NCBI GenBank assembly: GCA_963763135.1 | Contig: CAVXNJ010000012.1 | Location: 1,178,001-1,242,000, forward strand | Reading direction: 5' to 3' | Length of the DNA stretch: 64,000 nt | Origin: JANMZO01 sp963763135 | GTDB taxonomy: Bacteria > Actinomycetota > Acidimicrobiia > Acidimicrobiales > JANYDT01 | The notes under the pieces: generated by a model | What the model was told of the DNA's origin: nothing | Seen by the model: the letters and a program-made list of their open reading frames with translations, nothing else | The model's database searches: none | Made by a program: the position numbers and the translations under genes | Shown: piece after piece, positions 58,148 through 64,000 of the stretch | Position numbering within the stretch: the first letter of the stretch is position 1 | How the letters are laid out: each line of letters begins with the position of its first letter

Positions 58148-58858
58148 TCAGCGAGTGGAAACGGCGAGGGCGGCTTCGTGCTCGCCCTCGTGGAAGTTCC
58201 GTTCGCCGGCGGCCAGACCGAGGACAGCAAGCGTGACAACTGCGATGACCGCCACAATGACGAGGAACTGGCTGATCACCTTGTTCGCCGGTTTCCACGC
58301 CCAGATCATCAACGCACCGAAAATCACGACACCGATGGCGCCGGCAAGGACCCATGATCCGGTCTTCGACGTTGCGAGCAACGAACGGGAAATCGAGATG
58401 GCGGTGATGGCGATGATGCCAACAACGGCGAGCGGCATCAGGAACGGCAAATTGAACCGGTCAGCGATGCGCGGTCGCATCGCAACGACCATGTCGGGAT
58501 GGCTGCGCCAGGCGGCGCCGAACCACAGGAACGCGGCGAGCGTAGCAACAACCGCGCCAGCGGCGAGCGCCGGAGCGCCGAGAGCGATGCTGAGTGCAGT
58601 GAACCCGAGGCCGAGCGCACCGAGGAGCGGGGCAATCGACGGTTGGTCGGCCGAGGACTGCTCGGACTGCGCGAGGGCGAAACGGTCGGCGCCACCGGTG
58701 CCGGCGAGTGCGGCCATACCGAGACCTACGAGCGCCGCATCGGCGAGAAGCAGCAACGTAAACCCGGCAATATCAGACCCGGCAAACGCGTAGACCACAG
58801 CAGCGAGAAAGCAGAAAGCCGACATTCCGAAGAAGGACTTGGAACCAAGGTTGAACAC
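58148..58858 (-). CDS. Membrane protein of the shadow-oxidase operon, unknown
   Basis: 236 residues with about six hydrophobic helices: two at the N-terminus (SAFCFLAAVVYAFAG, GFTLLLLADAALVGLGM), two in the middle (LLGALGLGFTALSIALGA, AVVATLAAFLWFGAAW) and three toward the end (MPLAVVGIIAITAISIS, WVLAGAIGVVIFGALMIWAW, FLVIVAVIAVVTLAVLGLA). The last soluble residues are His/Glu-containing (NFHEGEHEAAL). No family recognised. Alanine/valine-rich helices with few conserved ligands argue against a redox role. It follows the subunit-III-like gene by 39 bases and ends at an intrinsic terminator, so it is the last gene of that transcript. Confidence 0.85.
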   Translation of the reverse strand: MFNLGSKSFFGMSAFCFLAAVVYAFAGSDIAGFTLLLLADAALVGLGMAALAGTGGADRFALAQSEQSSADQPSIAPLLGALGLGFTALSIALGAPALAAGAVVATLAAFLWFGAAWRSHPDMVVAMRPRIADRFNLPFLMPLAVVGIIAITAISISRSLLATSKTGSWVLAGAIGVVIFGALMIWAWKPANKVISQFLVIVAVIAVVTLAVLGLAAGERNFHEGEHEAALAVSTR

Positions 58859-58897
58859 GAGAGATTTCCTTCAGGCGAGACGTTCGTGACGGTGCAG

Positions 58898-59494
58898 TTA
58901 CTTGAGCAGGTAGATCGTGGCGTAGATCGCGATCCACGACGCCGCGGCGAGGTGCTGACCCCAGGCCGAGAGCACGCCGTAGTGCGGCTGCGATGCGGTC
59001 GCTTGGCCGCTCAACGTTCGGAGCAAACCGTGAAGCGAGGCGGCCAGGCCAACGACGAGCGCAGCGGCGGCCACGATGTACAGGCCGTAGATGATGACTT
59101 CGAAGACGGTGCCGTTGGCGCCAAGATCGAGATCCTTGACGAGGAACCAGAGAAGGTTGGCGGCGGCGAGGTTCATGAATGTCGCCAGCCCGAATCCGCT
59201 GGTCGCCCAACGACGCTGACCGACCCGCATCGAGGTGACGGCCCATCCGGCGGCCACCGAGGCCAGGACCAGCGTGAGCGTGATCATGAAAGCGACGTAG
59301 TTGTTGTACCGCATTTTCGGAGCGATGAACGCTCCGGCTTCGCTCTTGTCGCGGACGGCCAGGTACGTGCCGCAGGCCGCGGCCACGAACATGGCGAATC
59401 CGGCGTAGCCGGTGAGCGCACCAACCAGAGCGGGTGATCCGGCTCGGCCACGAACAATCGGGGTCGGGTTGGCGGAGACAGTGGCGTTGGACAT
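58898..59494 (-). CDS. Cytochrome oxidase subunit III-like protein (divergent)
   Basis: 198 residues, about five helices: ALTGYAGFAMFVAAACGTYLAV, FMITLTLVLASVAAGWAVTSM, a middle pair, and the end HYGVLSAWGQHLAAASWIAIYATIYLLK. The last helix and GLLRTLSGQ loop follow the subunit III layout, and AMFVAAACGTYLAVRDKSEAGA resembles helix III of CtaE without its glutamate. Its ATG overlaps the stop of the subunit-I-like gene by one base (TAATG), so the two are translationally coupled, as if their products pair like subunits I and III. Confidence 0.85.
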   Translation of the reverse strand: MSNATVSANPTPIVRGRAGSPALVGALTGYAGFAMFVAAACGTYLAVRDKSEAGAFIAPKMRYNNYVAFMITLTLVLASVAAGWAVTSMRVGQRRWATSGFGLATFMNLAAANLLWFLVKDLDLGANGTVFEVIIYGLYIVAAAALVVGLAASLHGLLRTLSGQATASQPHYGVLSAWGQHLAAASWIAIYATIYLLK

Positions 59495-61038
59495 TACTGG
59501 GCTCCTTCCACAGCGGCGGTGGAGAGGTCGGCGGAGGAATCAGCCTCGGCGCCCTTGCGGGCGATGATGCTTCCGAACAGGTTCAAAATCGTGAGTGCGA
59601 GCGCACCGGCGAGGAGGAAGGCACCGACACCGGCCGCGGCGGACGCCACCGTGGCGTTGTTGGTTGCGGCCTTTTGGTAGGCGATGCCGGCGATGCCGCC
59701 ACCGAGAAGAACGCCCCCGGCAAGAGCGGCGAGACCGGCCAGGCCACCGAGGGGGGCGATCGTCTTGCGGCCCCACACCAGCGGCGCAAACTCATGGAAG
59801 CCACCGATGGCTGCAGCGATCGGAGCGGCCACCAGCAACAGGAGCGTCTGACCAATCGTCCACGTCGGAGCGAGATCTGCTTCGATGCCCCGGACTCCGG
59901 CCACGATCACGTTCAGCGCGCCGAGCGCAAGCATCACGAACAGACCGGCGACGGCCACGACCGACGTGTCGAATTTGAGACCCTGGAGGAGGGTGCCGAC
60001 CCAGACGAGTACGAGCAACCCGACCGGAATGGCCACGAGCCCACTGACCAGATTCGAGGTCGGCTGGACCATCGCCCCGGTGTTACCGGTCGCCCATACA
60101 CCGAAGCTGAACGTTGCGAACATGGCCATCAAGACCTTCGAGGCGATGCCGCCGATCAGCGCCTTGCCGGCCCGATTGCTGATGATCTGCGAAGCCACGC
60201 CGAGAGCGGGAAGGACCAGCATGAACGTGTCGGGACGTCCGTAGAGGTAGACGGTGTGCTGCCAGACCCGGTCGAAACCGGGAGCGCTTGAGAGGTTTCC
60301 GCCGACGTGAGCGTTGAGCGTCCACATCAGAAGGCCGCCAATGAAGACCGGCATCGAGATGACCGTAACGGCAGAGGACAGCAGCGAGGCCCAGGCGAAC
60401 GGAGCGACGTCACCGAGACCGAGGCCCGGGCGACGCTGGGTGAGGACCGTGGCCACAATGTTGACGGCTCCGGCGAACATCACGATCGCCATGACACCGA
60501 GAGCTGCGGAGAGCAGGTCCGTTGCGTGGTTGGTCGGCTGGGTATCGCCGGGACGCATGGCCGTGGACCACAGCGGCGGGCCGTCGACGACGGTGAACGC
60601 GGCGATCAGCAGGGCGACGGCGCCGAGGTAGCCCCACAGCACGAAGGCCTGGAGCCGGGGGAACGCCATCCGGGTGGATCCGATGAGACGGGGAACGGCG
60701 ATCGTTGCGAGTGCGAGAAACAGCGGGACGATCACGAAGAACGGAAGACCGTTTTCCACAGCCGTCCACAGCCTGGTGTGTGACCAACCACCTTCGAAGC
60801 TGGCACCCAGGAATCCCGAGTCGGGCAGGGTTCCCCGGATCGAGTCGTCGAGCCGCCACGTAACGAGGCCAAGGATCGCGGCGCCGATGACGCCAACGAG
60901 AAGTGAGGCCGATGCGAGAATCCCGCCGACCTTGCGATGGTCGGTCGTCGTCAACCAATTCTCCCCCGTGAGGGAGAAGTCGCCGAAGGCGGCGTTGTCT
61001 ATGGCAACCGAGGTGTGAGGTGCTGCTGTCAGCGTCAT
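59494..61038 (-). CDS. Degenerate heme-copper oxidase subunit I paralogue
   Basis: 514 residues, 12 helices of the COX1 fold: TTDHRKVGGILASAS and MAFPRLQAFVLWGYLGA match the usual TTDHKRIG and PRLNAFSWWAYL segments. Alignment to the CtaD next door puts Arg268 in GRPDTF where CuB His sits (GHPEVY), Phe for the cross-linked Tyr, Thr-Gly in WATGN for the two CuB histidines (WAHHM), and Gln/Leu (about 397-399) for the HFH heme ligands. The low-spin heme His of helix II is also absent. The fold is kept but the cofactors cannot bind. A scaffold, assembly or regulatory role is likely. ATG 61038; open-frame residues upstream were rejected. Confidence 0.88.
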   Translation of the reverse strand: MTLTAAPHTSVAIDNAAFGDFSLTGENWLTTTDHRKVGGILASASLLVGVIGAAILGLVTWRLDDSIRGTLPDSGFLGASFEGGWSHTRLWTAVENGLPFFVIVPLFLALATIAVPRLIGSTRMAFPRLQAFVLWGYLGAVALLIAAFTVVDGPPLWSTAMRPGDTQPTNHATDLLSAALGVMAIVMFAGAVNIVATVLTQRRPGLGLGDVAPFAWASLLSSAVTVISMPVFIGGLLMWTLNAHVGGNLSSAPGFDRVWQHTVYLYGRPDTFMLVLPALGVASQIISNRAGKALIGGIASKVLMAMFATFSFGVWATGNTGAMVQPTSNLVSGLVAIPVGLLVLVWVGTLLQGLKFDTSVVAVAGLFVMLALGALNVIVAGVRGIEADLAPTWTIGQTLLLLVAAPIAAAIGGFHEFAPLVWGRKTIAPLGGLAGLAALAGGVLLGGGIAGIAYQKAATNNATVASAAAGVGAFLLAGALALTILNLFGSIIARKGAEADSSADLSTAAVEGAQ

Positions 61039-61275
61039 GCGCGCTCCAAGATGATGGACAACCGCCCACGGTGGGGCGACGGTCCGGTGAAACCGGAACA
61101 GAAACGCCAAAAGACTAGTGGGCGGACAGCCGGGGAAACGATTCCTGGGGCCATTTTTCGTCGATGTTTTCACCAGCGTTTACAAACGCTGCAGGTCGAC
61201 ATTCGACGCGACCCCTGGAAGATTTACAAAAGTCCAGCTCAACAAGGCTGTGAGGCTATGGAGGAGGAAACCCCG

Positions 61276-62280
61276 TTAGAAGCCGTGCTGAAGGACCTGG
61301 TCGACGGCGATGGCGATGAACAACAGCGTCAGATAGGCGATCGAGAATACGAACAGCTTCATGGCGGGTTTGACCGTGATGGTCGAGGCCGGAGCCTGCC
61401 CCGCCTCCCCCGAGCCACCCACGCGCCACAGCACGACGGCGTACCAGAGGAATACCGCGCCGAGGACAACGGCCGACGCCGTGTAGAAAATCCCCATCTC
61501 GCCGACCCACGCGAACACCAGGGTGAGGGCCCACATGACCACGCTGTATGCCACGATCTGGTTTGCCGTGTCGCGAAACGACGCAACGACCGGGAGCATC
61601 GGCACATCGGCGGCCGCGTAGTCATCGCGGTATTTGACCGCCAGCGCCCAGAAGTGCGGTGGCGTCCACACGAAGATCACCAGGAACAGCACGACAGGCG
61701 CCCAGTCGAGACGGTTGACGACGGCGGCCCAACCGACCAGTACCGGAACGGCACCAGCGGCACCACCGATGACGATGTTCTGTTTGGACGATCGCTTTAA
61801 CCAGAGGGTGTAGATGAACACGTAGAAGAGGCATGCCGCAACGGCAAGAACGGCCGAGAGGAGGTTGACGGTCGTCCACAGGAAGATGAACGCGGCTACT
61901 TCTATGGTGATGGCGAAGGTCAACGCCGCTTCCGGGCTCATTGCTCCGGTTACGAGCGGGCGACCCTTCGTTCGCTCCATGAGCTTGTCGATGTCGCGGT
62001 CGACGACCATGTTGATGGCGTTCGCGCCTCCGGCCGCCAAGGTGCCCCCGACCAGCGTCGCCACCATGAGCCAAAACCCCGGGACGCCCTTTCGGGCGAC
62101 GAACATGGTCGGGATGGTGGTGATCAGCAGCTGCTCGATGATGCGGGGTTTGGTCAGCGCTACATAGGCACCGACCTTTTGGATCAGGTTGAGGCGGGTT
62201 CCGCCGATGGCCGCGTCCTTGGCGCTGGTGGCATCGAGCCGACGGGTGCGTTCAAGCGGCGCTGTTCGCAGACGTGGCAT
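61276..62280 (-). CDS. ctaB: Protoheme IX farnesyltransferase (heme o synthase)
   Basis: Adds a farnesyl tail to heme b to give heme o, precursor of heme a. 334 residues, UbiA superfamily with about nine helices. First Asp-rich motif NMVVDRDIDKLMERTKGRPLV (about 90-108), second YRDDYAAADVPMLPVV (about 217). An N-terminal extension of about 30 residues precedes the first helix. Upstream of the shadow-oxidase operon on the same strand with a 237-base gap, and divergent from clpS. ctaA (heme a synthase) is not in this window. Confidence 0.95.
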   Translation of the reverse strand: MPRLRTAPLERTRRLDATSAKDAAIGGTRLNLIQKVGAYVALTKPRIIEQLLITTIPTMFVARKGVPGFWLMVATLVGGTLAAGGANAINMVVDRDIDKLMERTKGRPLVTGAMSPEAALTFAITIEVAAFIFLWTTVNLLSAVLAVAACLFYVFIYTLWLKRSSKQNIVIGGAAGAVPVLVGWAAVVNRLDWAPVVLFLVIFVWTPPHFWALAVKYRDDYAAADVPMLPVVASFRDTANQIVAYSVVMWALTLVFAWVGEMGIFYTASAVVLGAVFLWYAVVLWRVGGSGEAGQAPASTITVKPAMKLFVFSIAYLTLLFIAIAVDQVLQHGF

Positions 62281-62363
62281 AACTGGACCAGCCTACCGGT
62301 GAGTTTGAGGCATGCGGAATCGATCGTGCACGGTTGGGTCAAAAGAACCGGCAAACTAGGAGG

Positions 62364-62657
62364 ATGCCAGCCGCCGCTCCCGTCGAAATTGACGAGACCA
62401 GCACCGATACCATCGTCACTCCCGACCGTCCATGGATCGTGCTGGTCTGGAATGATCCGATCAACCTGATGAGCTACGTCACCTTCGTTTTGCAGAAGGT
62501 GTTTGGCTATTCGAAGGAAAAGGCCGAGTCGCTCATGTGGGACGTTCATACGAAAGGGCGCGCGGTTGTCGCGTCGGATCAGCGGGAGAAGGCCGAAATG
62601 CACGTGTTCCGCCTTCACGAACATGGGTTGTGGGCGACGATGGAGCAAGACAAGTGA
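62364..62657 (+). CDS. clpS: ATP-dependent Clp protease adaptor ClpS
   Basis: N-end-rule adaptor that delivers substrates to ClpA/ClpC-type unfoldases. 97 residues. PWIVLVWNDPINLMSYVTFVLQKVFGYSKEKA is the ClpS core with Asp and Met in the degron pocket (NDPINLMSYV), then MWDVHTKGRAVVASDQREKAEMHVFRLHEHGLWATME. The start is uncertain: AGGAGG abuts ATG 62364 with no spacer. A TTG 10 codons upstream is the alternative. Next to a DUF2017 gene, a known actinobacterial pairing. Confidence 0.94.
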   Translation: MPAAAPVEIDETSTDTIVTPDRPWIVLVWNDPINLMSYVTFVLQKVFGYSKEKAESLMWDVHTKGRAVVASDQREKAEMHVFRLHEHGLWATMEQDK

Positions 62658-62718
62658 TCCGGGGCTTTGCGGCTGCGTTCCAGGTCAACCCGACTGCCCA
62701 GTACGGAGACCGTTGAAC

Positions 62719-63207
62719 GTGTCGATCCGAAAACGTAAACCTCCGTTTCAACTGATGGGCAGTGACCGGGTCGCCGTCAACCTGGCCGATTGGGAGCGTT
62801 CGCTCCTGGCCAACCTTCCGGGTCAGCTTCGGGAGCTTCTCACGACCGACGACCCATCGCTCCGACGACTCTTTCCGGTTGCGTACCTGGGCGACGACGA
62901 ACGCAACGACGAGTACCAACGCCTGATGCGTGACGAGTTGCTCTCAAGCCGGATGGCGGCGGCCGATGTTCTCGAAGCCAATGCCCACGCGACCGAGATT
63001 TCTGCCGACGACCTGGCGCTGTGGATGAACACGGCGAACAGCATTCGTTTGGTGATCGGCACGCAACTCGATGTCGGCGAAGAGGAACTCGAGATCGACG
63101 ACGAAGACGATCCCCGAGCCGCGGCGTACCAGGTCTACGGCTGGCTCGGCTATCTCGTCGAGAACGCGGTTCGAACCCTTTCCGGGGAACCAGCCATCGA
63201 CTGGTAA
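62719..63207 (+). CDS. DUF2017-family protein
   Basis: 162 residues, acidic. ADWERSLLANLPGQLRELL, then LRRLFPVAYLGDDERNDEYQRLMRDELL and ADDLALWMNTANSIRLVIGTQLDV match the DUF2017 pattern found beside clpS in actinobacteria. Function unknown; association with ClpS suggests a role in protein turnover. GTG 62719 (or TTG 62713), with GGAG ten bases upstream. It ends 57 bases before a fur-family gene. Confidence 0.85.
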   Translation: MSIRKRKPPFQLMGSDRVAVNLADWERSLLANLPGQLRELLTTDDPSLRRLFPVAYLGDDERNDEYQRLMRDELLSSRMAAADVLEANAHATEISADDLALWMNTANSIRLVIGTQLDVGEEELEIDDEDDPRAAAYQVYGWLGYLVENAVRTLSGEPAIDW

Positions 63208-63264
63208 CCGGGCCCCTGGCGACGGATTCTCATTTCCGTCCCAGTTGCGCACTACCTTTGCGGA

Positions 63265-63729
63265 ATGGTTTCACCGCTGGCATCGCCCAATGTGCACGAG
63301 GAGATCGACCGTCGACTCGCGAAAGTCGGGCAGCGTTGGACCAAGGGGCGGCGAGCGGTAGTCGACGTCATGGCGAAGATCTCCGCGCCGGTGTCAGTTC
63401 CGGAACTTCATTCCCTGGTCGGCCCGAGCATTCCGCTTTCGACGCTGTATCGAATTATTAGCGACCTGCTAAACGCGAAAGTACTGATCAAGCTCGAATT
63501 CGCAGAAGGGTTCGCCCGGTTCGAGCTCGACGATGCGCTCTCGAAGCACCATCACCACCTGGTCTGCACCTCCTGCGGCGCGGTGATCGATCTGGAACTG
63601 GCCGATTTGGAAACGGTGCTCGACGGCACCAACTCAGCCATCAGGAAACGAACGGGTTTCAAGGTCACGTCGCATCGGCTCGACTTCTTCGGCTTGTGCG
63701 CATCCTGCGCCAAGGCGGCCAAGCAGTAG
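63265..63729 (+). CDS. Fur-family metal-responsive regulator
   Basis: 154 residues. N-terminal winged helix (about 15-85: RWTKGRRAVVDVMAKIS, SVPELHSLVGPSIPLSTLYRIISDLL), then the dimerisation domain with metal and zinc sites. KHHHHLVCTSCGAVIDLE (about 93-110) carries histidines and the first Cys pair, and FFGLCASCAKAAK the second. Two CxxC pairs fit the structural zinc site of Fur/Zur. Whether iron or zinc is sensed is not decided by the sequence. Convergent with an arsR-type gene. Confidence 0.93.
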   Translation: MVSPLASPNVHEEIDRRLAKVGQRWTKGRRAVVDVMAKISAPVSVPELHSLVGPSIPLSTLYRIISDLLNAKVLIKLEFAEGFARFELDDALSKHHHHLVCTSCGAVIDLELADLETVLDGTNSAIRKRTGFKVTSHRLDFFGLCASCAKAAKQ

Positions 63730-63741
63730 CGCCACGGACCA

Positions 63742-64000
63742 CTACATGGCCGCGATGCCCGCTTTGAGACTGGCGAGACCATTGGCGTTGATGCAGTAGC
63801 GGGTACGGGGTCCTTCGATCTCGCCCTGGATGAGGCCCGCCTCGCGGAGGATGCGCAGGTGTTCAGAGACCGTCGATTGCGCGAGCGGAAGCTCAGCCAC
63901 AACGTCTCCGGTGACGCATGCGTTCCGTTCGGAGAGAAGCCGCAGGATGGCTATCCGAGCGGGATGGCCCAGCGCCTTCGCGAGCGCGGCGAGCGTCGCA
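63742..64000 (-). CDS. ArsR-family regulator, C-terminal part (runs off right edge)
   Basis: About 85 C-terminal residues are visible; the start lies beyond 64000. LAALAKALGHPARIAILRLLSERNACVTGDVV, then the recognition helix QSTVSEHLRILREAGLI, the wing GEIEGPRTRYCINANGLASL and a short C-terminal helix. An ArsR fold is clear. Cysteines in RNACVTGD and YCINAN are present, but no metal-binding CxC motif is seen in the visible part. Convergent with the Fur-family gene with a 12-base gap. Confidence 0.9.
   Translation of the reverse strand, partial: ATLAALAKALGHPARIAILRLLSERNACVTGDVVAELPLAQSTVSEHLRILREAGLIQGEIEGPRTRYCINANGLASLKAGIAAM

Noticed and set aside
58499..60291. Plus-strand frames of 312 and 285 codons
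   Set aside because: Shadows of the shadow-oxidase operon; repetitive E/R/G/D composition.
1..64000. tRNA genes, CRISPR arrays, insertion sequences, phage genes
   Set aside because: No T-loop-like GGTTCGANNCC with matching stems, no regularly spaced repeat-spacer series and no transposase or integrase motifs were seen by eye.

Overview
The window looks like a chromosomal segment of a high-GC Gram-positive bacterium (Actinomycetota). ClpC, a ClpS/DUF2017 pair, a SARP-type regulator, a RipA-like NlpC/P60 protein, a caa3-type oxidase with CtaF, and frequent GTG/TTG starts all fit. Aerobic metabolism, fatty-acid and CoA genes and the absence of mycolate or sporulation clusters make the class Acidimicrobiia my best guess; this is inference, because no rRNA or marker tree is available. 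I see no tRNA, rRNA, CRISPR array, insertion sequence or prophage, so this is mostly core genome.

Layout. 1-7.7 kb: 5' part of clpC, a polyprenyl synthase, a SpoIID-like protein, a divergent SHMT paralogue and lysS. 7.3-14 kb: a chemoreceptor, an elaborate CheA, a Crp-family regulator and a SARP-type regulator, without cheY, cheW, cheR or cheB. 14-25 kb: MFS transporter, coaX, an M20 amidohydrolase, trmL, panC, a phosphatase-like protein without its catalytic cysteine, a hydrolase, ftsH and hpt. 25-39 kb: purB/purA, an FkbM methyltransferase, and a lipid/CoA block (thiolase, acyl-CoA dehydrogenase, acyl-CoA synthetase, 3-hydroxyacyl-CoA dehydrogenase) with glpD, a rhodanese and a chorismate mutase-VOC fusion. 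39-43 kb: a three-subunit molybdenum hydroxylase operon. 43-49 kb: a lone UgpC-type ATPase, a thiamine-binding-like protein, an NlpC/P60 protein, serS and an SDR. 49-62 kb: an ABC-2 exporter pair (permease frameshifted), a thioredoxin-fold lipoprotein and a large cytochrome oxidase region. 62-64 kb: clpS, a DUF2017 protein, a Fur-family regulator and an ArsR-type regulator cut by the window edge.

The most unusual system is in the oxidase region. A conventional caa3 oxidase (ctaC frameshifted, then ctaD, ctaE, ctaF, ctaG) is followed upstream by a second operon. That operon encodes a subunit-I-fold protein in which the six heme and copper histidines of the central and C-terminal helices are replaced, a subunit-III-like protein overlapping it by one base, a further membrane protein and a TlpA-like thioredoxin. 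ctaB lies just upstream. It looks like a catalytically silent 'shadow oxidase' kept beside the real one.

A second pattern has no feature name. At least six genes carry short tandem duplications (8-20 bp units) that span the stop codon, so stop triplets are repeated downstream, and three more carry similar repeats at or just after the stop.

Two genes (an ABC permease and ctaC) have single-base frameshifts. These may be real or may be sequence errors.
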